31,595 bases of DNA from a virus, in IMG/VR virus record IMGVR_UViG_3300030103_001056, positions 1-31,595 of that record; one strand, written 5' to 3'. Numbering within the stretch: the stretch's first letter is position 1; every line of letters starts with the position of its first letter. The position numbers were made by a program, and so were the translations under genes. Of the stretch, positions 1 to 7,825 are shown piece after piece. The notes beneath the pieces were generated by a model, which had not been told where the DNA came from, made no database searches, and worked only from the letters and a program-made list of their open reading frames with translations.

Positions 1-1
1 T

Positions 2-589
2 ACACCAGAATTAATCTGGTTAAAAGACAGGGATACCAATTCTAACAACAACCAGTTTCATGGTTGGCATAAAGATATTAACACTGATTATATTTACCTT
101 AGCACTGCTAACGCATCAGCTACTGAAGGTGATGGGTATGGCACGTTTAAGTCCGCGCACACTGATACACTCGTAAAGTTTCGCACTAACGGCAGTGCTA
201 ACACCATGACCGAAAGTGGTGATAAATATATCATGTACCTATTCTTTTCTATTGAGGGCTACAGTATGGTAGGAACTCATAAGGGAAACAACTCGGGAGA
301 TGGAACCTTTGTCTACACAGGATTCAGACCTGCTTACGTTATAATCAAAAACGTAGATTCTTCTGGTTCTTGGATTATTTTCGATGACACTAGAGAAGGG
401 GGTGTTATGAACATTGTTAATGACCACTTGATGGCAGACACTACGGCAGATGAGGGAACCGATAACGATATAGATTTTTTAAGTAATGGATTTAAATGTC
501 GACGTGCATCCGCATCTTTTAATACCGCCCATCAATTTATCTTTTTAGCGATTGCAGATTCGCCCTTTAAATTTTCTAATGCCAGATAG
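2..589 (+). CDS. Phage tail/fibre-type protein with DUF7483-like C-terminus (5' truncated)
   Basis: The frame is open from base 2, so the gene begins outside the window; about 195 C-terminal residues are visible. An internal ATG at 206 is unlikely to be the true start because the upstream frame reads as ordinary protein (WLKDRDTNSNN...). The visible part carries the pattern I associate with DUF7483 domains of marine phage tail proteins: GFRPAYVIIKN, a W..FD..R segment, DFLSNGFKCR, and a closing FIFLAIADSPFKFSNAR. Such domains are thought to be beta-rich and sit at the end of tail fibres or adhesins; the receptor-binding role is inference. It is followed after 11 nt by a tail-assembly-like gene, which fits the end of a tail-fibre gene. 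Confidence 0.7.
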   Translation, partial: TPELIWLKDRDTNSNNNQFHGWHKDINTDYIYLSTANASATEGDGYGTFKSAHTDTLVKFRTNGSANTMTESGDKYIMYLFFSIEGYSMVGTHKGNNSGDGTFVYTGFRPAYVIIKNVDSSGSWIIFDDTREGGVMNIVNDHLMADTTADEGTDNDIDFLSNGFKCRRASASFNTAHQFIFLAIADSPFKFSNAR

Positions 590-600
590 GAGAATATAAA

Positions 601-1173
601 ATGCCGTGGAAACATAATGGAAGGACCTTGATAGAGGGTCGAGAGTGGGTTGATGATAGCGGCAATCAACACTCTAAAGTGTGGACGCGGTATTCAAACT
701 CGCAAAAAGCTACTTTTAAGATAGTGTGGGAAGACCCACCAGCGAGTGAAGAACCTTTTGACTCTCGTTTTTACTCTGGTAGACAGAGTGATGGCACGTT
801 AATCCCAAAAAGCCTAACAGATGTAAATGTGGTTGATGACGATGGAAAGGCTGTTAATGACCCCAAGACTGGTCAACAAATAGTTCGGCTTGGTCTTAAA
901 TCTATTTGGGTTGCACAGACAAAAGAAACAGCAAATAGTAAATTGGCAGTTCATGATTGGTATATTACTCGTAAAGCTGAAAAGTCTACAGCCATACCTA
1001 GTTCAGTCACTACATATAGAGACGCCGTTCGCACTAAATGCGGAGAGATAGAGACAGCTTTGAATGGTGCATCTGATCTAGCAGCTTTTATGGCGTTGTT
1101 TCAAGATGAGCGTAATTCAGATGGTAGCCTAAAGACTATCGCTAAAATTAACGACTGGCCTGATGAGATTTAA
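601..1173 (+). CDS. Phage tail assembly/fibre-assembly-like protein
   Basis: This 190-residue soluble protein starts at an ATG preceded by AGGAG (590-594). The C-terminal part (YRDAVRTKCGEIETALNG, then DLAAFMALF and NDWPDEI) resembles the C-terminal region of phage tail-assembly chaperone-type proteins, in which YR..vr.kc.eIe.A and a terminal NDWP occur. The N-terminal region has a short beta-like sequence (WTRYSNSQKATFKIVWEDPP). It lies directly behind the fibre-type gene, the usual place for a fibre or tail assembly chaperone. No catalytic motif is visible. It could instead be a minor tail component; the family call rests on recalled pattern and position. Confidence 0.5.
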   Translation: MPWKHNGRTLIEGREWVDDSGNQHSKVWTRYSNSQKATFKIVWEDPPASEEPFDSRFYSGRQSDGTLIPKSLTDVNVVDDDGKAVNDPKTGQQIVRLGLKSIWVAQTKETANSKLAVHDWYITRKAEKSTAIPSSVTTYRDAVRTKCGEIETALNGASDLAAFMALFQDERNSDGSLKTIAKINDWPDEI

Positions 1174-1176
1174 ACT

Positions 1177-3063
1177 GTGCCTTTAACAAAATTGCAATTT
1201 CGTCCTGGAATAAATAGAGATATTACGTCTCACTCAAATGAAGGTGGGTGGGTTGACTGTGATAAGATACGTTTTAGGCAGGGGTTTCCTGAAGTTATAG
1301 GTGGTTGGGAAAAGTATTCTGAAGAAAGATATTTAGGAAGTGTAAGAGGCCTTCATAATTGGACAGCTTTAGATGGTTCTGATTTTTTAGGGTTAGGAAC
1401 TGAATTAAAATATTACATCGAACAAGGTCAACAATTTTACGACATCACCCCAATAAGAAAAACATCAACAAACAGTATAACTTTTGCTGCAACTAATGGG
1501 TCGTCTGTTATTACTGTTACGGACTCTAATCATTTAGCTGTACAAAATGATTTTGTTACTTTTTCTGGGGCTGTTTCTTTAGGGGGAAACATAACAGCTG
1601 CTGTTCTTAATCAAGAATATCAAATAGATACTATTGTCAACACTAATTCTTTTACAATTACTGCAAAAGATACAGCAGGCGCAGTAGTAACAGCTGCCGC
1701 TGGGGATAGTGGAAACGGAGGAGCTGGTGTTGATGGAGCGTATCAAATAAATGTAGGTCTTAATACAGGTGTAGGTGGTACAGGTTGGGGGGCTGGTACT
1801 TGGGGTAGAGGCACTTGGGGTTCTGCTGCAACACAAACTGTATTAACACAATTACGAATCTGGAGTCACGATAATTTTGGTGAGGATTTAATAATTAATC
1901 CTCGTGATTCTGGTATATTTTATTGGGATAAAAGTGATGGTATAACTGCAAGAGCAGTAAATTTAACGACTTTAGGTGGGGCAAATGGTGTTCCAACAAT
2001 AGCTAAACAAGTGTTAGTATCGGATAATGATCGTCATGTCATAGCTTTTGGTGCGGATATATTAGACGTAAATGAACAAGACCCACTCTTAATACGATTT
2101 TCCTCTCAAGAAAACCCTGTAGATTGGAGACCAACAGCTACTAATACCGCAGGTGATTTAAGAATAGGATCTGGTTCAGAGTTTGTTAGAGCTGTAGAAA
2201 CTAAGCGTGAGATTGTAATTTTCACAGATAGTTCTGTACATTCCATGCAATTTATAGGAGCACCCTTTACTTTTGGAATACAGCCTTTAGCTAGTAATAC
2301 TTCAATTATGGGTCCAAACGCTGCAGTTGCAGTAGAAGATGCTGTATTTTGGATGGGTAAACAAAACTTTTATATTTACGATGGTCAAACTAAACAACTT
2401 CCTTGTACAGTTAAAGAACGAATATTTTTTGATTTTGATTTTGATCAAGCTGATAAAACTTATGCGTCAGTTATATCTGAATTTAGTGAAATAATTTGGT
2501 TCTATCCTTCTAATACAAACTCTTTATCTAATGGCGGTACAGGTGAAAATGATCGTTATGTAATATTTAATTATGCAGAAAATATTTGGTATTATGGTAA
2601 TTTAGGTAGAACAGCATTTTTAGACAGAGGTATACGAAAGTTTCCAATAGCCGCATCTAATACTTACTTATTTAATCATGAAAGTGGCTACAACGACGAT
2701 GGATTGGTTATGGAATCTAGAATAGAGTCTAGTCCAATAGATATTGGGGAAGGCGATCAGTTTGCTTTTATTCGTAGAATAATTCCTGATTTTACATTTA
2801 ATGGTTCTACGAATACAGATCCCTCTGTTGATATTACCCTCCAATCTAATAATTTTCCTGCAGGTAATTTTTTACAATCTGAAATATCTCAAATAGATAG
2901 AACAGCTACTGCTACGACAGTTCCTTTTGAACAATATACTAATAAAGCAGATGTTCGGTTAAGAGGCAGAGCGTTTTCATTAAAAGTAAATTGCGATACG
3001 TTGGGGGTTCGTTGGAGATTAGGAAGCCCTCGCGTGGATATTAGACCCGATGGGAGAAGGTAA
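1177..3063 (+). CDS. Phage stabilisation / tail-hub-like structural protein (P22 gp10-like)
   Basis: This 628-residue protein starts with GTG three bases after the previous stop. The N-terminus (FRPGINRDITSHSNEGGWVDCDKIRFRQGFPEVIGGWEKY) matches a pattern frequent in podophage proteins annotated as phage stabilisation protein, and the body is rich in beta-type segments such as IFTDSSVHSMQFIGAP and VFWMGKQNFYIYDGQTKQL, reminiscent of repeated propeller blades. In P22, gp10 plugs the portal and joins it to the tail needle; a similar connector role is inferred. Residues of roughly 160-215 are Gly/Ala/Thr-rich (DSGNGGAGVDGAY, GVGGTGWGAGTWGRGTWG), a likely flexible or inserted loop. The next gene overlaps its stop (TAATG). 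Confidence 0.55.
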   Translation: MPLTKLQFRPGINRDITSHSNEGGWVDCDKIRFRQGFPEVIGGWEKYSEERYLGSVRGLHNWTALDGSDFLGLGTELKYYIEQGQQFYDITPIRKTSTNSITFAATNGSSVITVTDSNHLAVQNDFVTFSGAVSLGGNITAAVLNQEYQIDTIVNTNSFTITAKDTAGAVVTAAAGDSGNGGAGVDGAYQINVGLNTGVGGTGWGAGTWGRGTWGSAATQTVLTQLRIWSHDNFGEDLIINPRDSGIFYWDKSDGITARAVNLTTLGGANGVPTIAKQVLVSDNDRHVIAFGADILDVNEQDPLLIRFSSQENPVDWRPTATNTAGDLRIGSGSEFVRAVETKREIVIFTDSSVHSMQFIGAPFTFGIQPLASNTSIMGPNAAVAVEDAVFWMGKQNFYIYDGQTKQLPCTVKERIFFDFDFDQADKTYASVISEFSEIIWFYPSNTNSLSNGGTGENDRYVIFNYAENIWYYGNLGRTAFLDRGIRKFPIAASNTYLFNHESGYNDDGLVMESRIESSPIDIGEGDQFAFIRRIIPDFTFNGSTNTDPSVDITLQSNNFPAGNFLQSEISQIDRTATATTVPFEQYTNKADVRLRGRAFSLKVNCDTLGVRWRLGSPRVDIRPDGRR

Positions 3064-3353
3064 TGGCAACTAACGTAACTCCTTTTCCAAGATTACCGAC
3101 ACCACCAAGACAAATAGATGAAAAATATATAACAGATTTAGTAAGGGCTTTAGAAATATTCTTACGTCAGATGCAAAACCCTCAATTAAATTTTCAGGAG
3201 ATTCCTCTTGATGGTAATTTAAATCTTTTACAACAAGGAGATATTTATATTGCTGATGGGGGTTTCTTAAAAGTAGTGGGGAAAACAGAAATATTTAGCG
3301 GAAGTAATTTTGCAACAGGGGAGATAGGAACAGTTTCTGTTTCTATTTCTTAA
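3063..3353 (+). CDS. Small structural-module protein of unknown function
   Basis: The 96-residue ATG start overlaps the preceding TAA by one base, indicating translational coupling. The N-terminus is Pro-rich (PFPRLPTPPRQ), followed by an amphipathic helix (EKYITDLVRALEIFLRQMQ) and a short beta-rich C-terminus (GDIYIADGGFLKVV, TGEIGTVSVSIS). I do not recognise the family. Its place between a hub-like protein and the ejection-type proteins suggests a minor virion or tail-connector protein. A 53-nt gap with no clear structure separates it from the next gene. Confidence 0.6.
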   Translation: MATNVTPFPRLPTPPRQIDEKYITDLVRALEIFLRQMQNPQLNFQEIPLDGNLNLLQQGDIYIADGGFLKVVGKTEIFSGSNFATGEIGTVSVSIS

Positions 3354-3406
3354 GAACAGTTGCGTCATAATTAAGAAAGAGGTATCTTTCTAAAAAGGTG
3401 ATTAAT

Positions 3407-4498
3407 ATGCAACAGCCAGCTCCATATGAAAATATAGCAAGAGGGTTAGCTTCTCTTGGTCGGTATGAAGACGATTATATCGTTCATGCGGCTGAGGGAG
3501 AAACTGTAATACCTGCTGAAGTTTTTGAATCAAACCCCTCTTTAAAACAAAGTCTGTATAAACAGATGAGAGCAATCGGGATTGAAAATCCTGAACGATA
3601 TGTTGTTGGTAATGAACTTAATTCAATAAATCCAGATACAGGACAACCAGAGTTTTTTCTTAAAGGATTAGGTAAAACATTTAAAAAAGCATTACCTATG
3701 ATTGGTTCTGTTGTAGGTTTTGCATTAGGCGGTCCAACAGGTGCAGCTATTGGTGGTGGTCTTGGTGGTTTAGCTTCAGGTCAATCACCAGAACAAGCAT
3801 TAATGACTGCAGGTTTAAGTTTTGCTGGTGCTAAATATCTTGGTCCAGGATTAGATAAAGGTATTGCAGCGGCTACTGGATCAACAGCACCTACGTTAGG
3901 TGGTTTAGCTGGTCAAACTGCAGCAGGAGCATCTGGAGGTGGATTTTTAGCTTCATTAGGTAGTGTCCCAGTAGGTACAGCGGCTGCAGCAGCTTTAGCA
4001 CCTATGGCAACTGGTGCGATTGAAGATATGTTTTCTGGAGAAGAAGAAGGTGAAGTAGGACCACAAGATAGAAGAAGTGTTGTAGATAAATATTATGCAG
4101 CTCTTGCTAGAGGTGAAAACCCACCATTGCCTGATGAATTAACACCTCCTCCGCAAGATTCTTTATTCGGTATAGAACAAACAACAGCTTCTACAAACCC
4201 TCAAGATTATATTTCAAATTTTGATGCTGTTGCGAGAGATACTCTTGGAAGACCTGTATTTGGAAGACCAATGTTTAAAAAAGCAAATGTTGGAGGTTAT
4301 ATCAAAGGTCCAGGAGGTCCATTAGACGATAAAATACCAACTTTACTTTCTAATACAGAATTTGTTCAAACAGGTAAAGCTGTAGCAGGAGCTGACCCAT
4401 CAGGTAATAATAATCCTGATAAAGGTGCTAAAGTTATGATGGGTATTATGAGAGCGTTTGAACGCCGCGCTGATAACAATAAAAGTCAAATGGCGTAG
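3407..4498 (+). CDS. Putative internal virion/ejection-type protein with glycine-zipper region
   Basis: I place the start at ATG 3407 because AAGG (3395-3398) lies about 8 bases upstream; an in-frame GTG at 3398 has no well-spaced ribosome site. The 363-residue protein opens with YIVHAAEGETVIPAEVFESNPSLK, a pattern I recall from marine phage structural proteins. Residues of roughly 95-200 are a Gly/Ala-rich hydrophobic stretch (MIGSVVGFALGGPTGAAIGGG) that could insert into membrane. The C-terminal part has GGYIKGPGGPLDDKIPTLLSNTEFVQTGKAV, a repeat of the same Gly-Pro theme. It stands first in a row of four large proteins resembling podophage ejection proteins. The exact role is unknown. Confidence 0.6.
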   Translation: MQQPAPYENIARGLASLGRYEDDYIVHAAEGETVIPAEVFESNPSLKQSLYKQMRAIGIENPERYVVGNELNSINPDTGQPEFFLKGLGKTFKKALPMIGSVVGFALGGPTGAAIGGGLGGLASGQSPEQALMTAGLSFAGAKYLGPGLDKGIAAATGSTAPTLGGLAGQTAAGASGGGFLASLGSVPVGTAAAAALAPMATGAIEDMFSGEEEGEVGPQDRRSVVDKYYAALARGENPPLPDELTPPPQDSLFGIEQTTASTNPQDYISNFDAVARDTLGRPVFGRPMFKKANVGGYIKGPGGPLDDKIPTLLSNTEFVQTGKAVAGADPSGNNNPDKGAKVMMGIMRAFERRADNNKSQMA

Positions 4499-4507
4499 GA
4501 GTAAGTT

Positions 4508-5374
4508 ATGGCTGAAACACAAACTGTAGAAAATATTACTAGACTTGCTCCATTTATGGAGGATTATACTCGTAAATTACTCGAGTCTGGTTATCAACGT
4601 GTACAAACTCCTCAAAATGTTCCTAATATACAAGTTGCTGGTTTAACCCCAGAACAATTACAAGCAGGTCAATTAGCCCAACAAGGCGTAGGATCTTTTC
4701 AACCTTTTTTACAACAAGGAACAGCATTAACACAAGCTGGAGCAGCGTTAGCAGCAGACCCAACTGCTTATAGACAATTTATGAGTCCTTATACACAGGA
4801 CGTTATTGATAATCTTCGGACAGATATTGATCGTAATAGGCAGATACAATCGCAAGGTATTGCTGGTAATGCCGTAGCACAAGGGGCTTTTGGTGGGTCT
4901 CGTGAGCGGATAGCTCAAACAGAATTAGCAGGAGCGGCAGGACGTCAGTTTGCAGATAGTGCTGCAAAATTACGAGAGGCTGGGTATCAGTCTGCTCTTA
5001 ATCAACAACAACGAGTTGCTCAAGGTTTAGGTCAATTTGGTGGTCAATTAGCTAATTTAGGTGCACAAACACAGCAACTTGGACAACAGGATATATCTAA
5101 TTTACTTGGTATTGGTTCATTGTATCAACAGCAAAACCAAGCTATAGCCGATGCACAAAGGGCAACCGCACTTCAGCAATCTTATGAGCCTTACCAGCGT
5201 TTAGGGTTCTTTAGTGATTTACTTCGGGGTGTACCGACTACTCAATCTTCTCTATCTGTCGGAACGACACCTAGTCAGAGTCCATTAAGTCAGATTGCAG
5301 GCGTAGCGGCTACAGGACTTGGATTAGCTGGACAACTAGGATATAGACCATTCGATAACTCTGCTGGAGCGTAA
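4508..5374 (+). CDS. Putative internal virion protein, Gln/Ala-rich helical
   Basis: This 288-residue protein is preceded by TAGGAGTAAGTTATG, a good ribosome site. It is strongly helical and rich in Gln, Ala and Gly (TPEQLQAGQLAQQGV, QALNQQQRVAQGLGQFGGQ). A central segment (FMSPYTQDVIDNLRTDIDRNRQIQSQGIAGNAVAQGAFGGSRERI) is of a kind I recall in marine podophage virion proteins. No signal peptide, membrane segment or enzyme motif is evident, apart from a hydrophobic Gly/Ala C-terminus (IAGVAATGLGLAGQLG). It sits between other ejection-type genes, comparable in layout to P22 gp7-gp20-gp16 or T7 gp14-gp15-gp16, but homology to those cannot be seen here. Confidence 0.6.
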   Translation: MAETQTVENITRLAPFMEDYTRKLLESGYQRVQTPQNVPNIQVAGLTPEQLQAGQLAQQGVGSFQPFLQQGTALTQAGAALAADPTAYRQFMSPYTQDVIDNLRTDIDRNRQIQSQGIAGNAVAQGAFGGSRERIAQTELAGAAGRQFADSAAKLREAGYQSALNQQQRVAQGLGQFGGQLANLGAQTQQLGQQDISNLLGIGSLYQQQNQAIADAQRATALQQSYEPYQRLGFFSDLLRGVPTTQSSLSVGTTPSQSPLSQIAGVAATGLGLAGQLGYRPFDNSAGA

Positions 5375-5377
5375 TTA

Positions 5378-7825
5378 ATGTTTAATCCTAGAGATACATC
5401 TCCTGCAGCTGTGCGGTCTATGTTTTTACAACAAAACAGAGGAACCGCACCGCAATCTCAGTTTCCTGCTGACGCTCCTCTTATAGATCAAGTCATGCAA
5501 CAACAATCCCAGTTTCCTGCTGACGCTCCTCTTAGGCAAGAACCTATATCCTCTCCTTTAGAATCGAGGATCGGTAAATCACTTTCTGCACCTCGTTTAG
5601 GAATAGAAGATTTAATAAGAGGTGCAGATGATACAGCTGATGCGCCATTTGCGTCTAATAATGCTCAAAATAAGGCAGCTCAATCATTAGGCGAACAAAT
5701 ATTTGCGCAAGAAGAAGTAAATGCTGATGCTGATGAAATTTCAAAATTAGCGACAAATAATAGAGAAGATGTCCCTGACTCTCTTAAAGGTGTTTTTGAC
5801 GAAAATACAAATATAGCTCAAATTCTTGGTGGCATAGTTAAATTACAAAACGATAGTGAATCAACTAAATTATTAAAATCTTTAGTTGACGAAAAAACTA
5901 CTTCTGCAGATGCTAAAAAGCAAGTCGCAGATTTTTTTAATACAGGCGATGAAGTCCCTGTATGGGCTGATGTTGCATTAGCTATTGGTTTAGACCTTTT
6001 AGATCCGAAAACTGGTACAGGTAAGTTTTTTGGAGATGCTGCTTCAGCTGGTAAAGCTGGTCTAGCGGCGGCTAAAGCTGGTAGAGGCCGAAGCGATGCG
6101 ATGAATAAATTAGCTTTTGGTATTTATCGTGAAGATCAGAAAAATCGTCAAGCATTATCTGTACAACTTGCTAAATCAATAGGTGATGATAAAAAAGCAG
6201 CTCAAACATTAAGAATGGATTTTGCTAAATTTTTTCAAAATCAAGAAAAAATTAACCAAACTGAAGCAAATAACAAAGCTGCTAAAGTTATTTCTACTTT
6301 AGGTCTTTTAGATCAAGATCAAAAGAACGCTGCCTACCCTGTTGTTTCTCGATTACTTGTAAAAGGTGCATTAGATGGAGTATCTACTGAAGATGTTCCT
6401 GCTCATGTTTTTGGAATGTTAAAATCAGAAGGTTTAAAACTTGAAAATGTTAAAGGTTCTGAAGATATATCTCCCTCCGAAATAACTATTTCTGACGCTG
6501 CTACTTTTGCTGCTTATAAAGATAAATTTCCTAATAGATTTAATATGGAATTTCAAGAGGGTAAAACATATAAAGTTAAAGGTTTTGCAGATAAAACTGC
6601 AGGGGCAGATGAGTTAGCTTTTACAAATATTTTGAATGTAGATCCCTCTATTGGTGGTCAAGACGAGATTACGAGACTATTACAACAAAAATTTTCAATA
6701 GAAGATGAGTTAAGAAATAGAGGTGCTAATGATCAAAGTCAAGAGGCACAAGACCTAAGAACAAGATTAAAAACTGCTGATGACAGATTAGGAATTTTAA
6801 CAACACGTAAATCACCTATGACCTATGTTTGGTCAGATGGTCAACTATATGCTGCAGGTGAGGGAGCGGCAGGATCAGTCGCCGCATCAGATGCAGCGAG
6901 ACAAGCAAGTGAGATTAAATCTCAAGGTAATGCTCTTGCAGCTGCTTATGGGGTTGGCGATAATATATTAAGGTCGTTATCACAAACGGATGCCCCTGCT
7001 GATTCAGTTGGTATTGTAGCAAGCGCAGGAAAATTTATTGGTGGATTTAGAGGTCAATTAGACGCTGTAACAAATCTTTATGGAAATAAAGCGTCTGATA
7101 ACGCTGCTAATTATGCTAGTGGTGACATTACTGATTCAATGGCAAATAGTAATGAAAGAGTAGGTAATACAACTGTTGGTAAAGTATTTACTAATTTGAA
7201 AAAAATTGCACAAAATAACGCACAAATACAAAGCCAATTAATGAGTTTTGCTTATGCTCTTGCTGGTAGCCGTGAAACAGGTAAATTAACAGATAAAGAC
7301 GTTGCTGCAGCTCTTATTACTTTTGGTGGTGGCGATATAGCTGAAGGTAAATGGTTTGCAAGCGTTGATACTTTAATTGCAGGGGTTGACCAAGCTCTTG
7401 ATACTGCAACGAATGATTATGCTATTCGTTATGACGCTGTTCATCAAACAGGTCGTAATAAAAAATATCTTAGAGAAGAAGAAAAATTAAGTGAGACAGA
7501 AATAAAAGATAGAACTACTTTTAATTTAAGTAATTTTCTTACCCAAAACCAAGGCATTAGAGAGGGTCTTGCAGATAGAGTAGGACTAGTAAACGGACGA
7601 ATTAAATTTCAATCACTAGATAAATATAGAGGTGATGGGGCTGGTAACGTACCTTCACCAGATAGTCGGTATACTCCAGCTCAATTAAGTGATTTTGCAC
7701 TTATTGATAGAGCTGGAGTGCTTTTTGAAAATAATCCCAATGGTCTTAGCGATCTTTTAAATCAATTTGATGATGCGACCCTTCAGGCTTATAGAGAGTT
7801 TAAACAAAGTCAGGTAGAAGATTAA
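5378..7825 (+). CDS. Large internal virion/ejection-type protein (815 aa)
   Basis: An ATG three bases after the previous stop opens an 815-residue, mostly helical protein. Near the N-terminus a 17-residue unit beginning QSQFPADAPL is present twice in tandem, encoded by a near-perfect DNA duplication. The middle is Ala/Lys-rich helix (FFGDAASAGKAGLAAAKAGRGR). A segment near the C-terminal quarter, SFAYALAGSRETGKLTDKDV, resembles a motif I have seen in phage internal proteins. No peptidoglycan hydrolase motif is recognisable. Position and size fit the second of three ejection proteins that enter the host at infection; this is inferred. Its stop overlaps the next start by one base. Confidence 0.6.
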   Translation: MFNPRDTSPAAVRSMFLQQNRGTAPQSQFPADAPLIDQVMQQQSQFPADAPLRQEPISSPLESRIGKSLSAPRLGIEDLIRGADDTADAPFASNNAQNKAAQSLGEQIFAQEEVNADADEISKLATNNREDVPDSLKGVFDENTNIAQILGGIVKLQNDSESTKLLKSLVDEKTTSADAKKQVADFFNTGDEVPVWADVALAIGLDLLDPKTGTGKFFGDAASAGKAGLAAAKAGRGRSDAMNKLAFGIYREDQKNRQALSVQLAKSIGDDKKAAQTLRMDFAKFFQNQEKINQTEANNKAAKVISTLGLLDQDQKNAAYPVVSRLLVKGALDGVSTEDVPAHVFGMLKSEGLKLENVKGSEDISPSEITISDAATFAAYKDKFPNRFNMEFQEGKTYKVKGFADKTAGADELAFTNILNVDPSIGGQDEITRLLQQKFSIEDELRNRGANDQSQEAQDLRTRLKTADDRLGILTTRKSPMTYVWSDGQLYAAGEGAAGSVAASDAARQASEIKSQGNALAAAYGVGDNILRSLSQTDAPADSVGIVASAGKFIGGFRGQLDAVTNLYGNKASDNAANYASGDITDSMANSNERVGNTTVGKVFTNLKKIAQNNAQIQSQLMSFAYALAGSRETGKLTDKDVAAALITFGGGDIAEGKWFASVDTLIAGVDQALDTATNDYAIRYDAVHQTGRNKKYLREEEKLSETEIKDRTTFNLSNFLTQNQGIREGLADRVGLVNGRIKFQSLDKYRGDGAGNVPSPDSRYTPAQLSDFALIDRAGVLFENNPNGLSDLLNQFDDATLQAYREFKQSQVED
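5453..5534 (+). repeat. Tandem 51-bp-spaced direct repeat in an ejection-type gene
   Basis: Thirty-one bases at 5453-5483 recur at 5504-5534 with one mismatch (25 of them, from 5459 and 5510, are identical). The 51-base spacing is 17 codons, so it encodes the twice-present QSQFPADAPL unit. It looks like a recent in-frame duplication, which can vary in copy number between strains. Confidence 0.85.
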
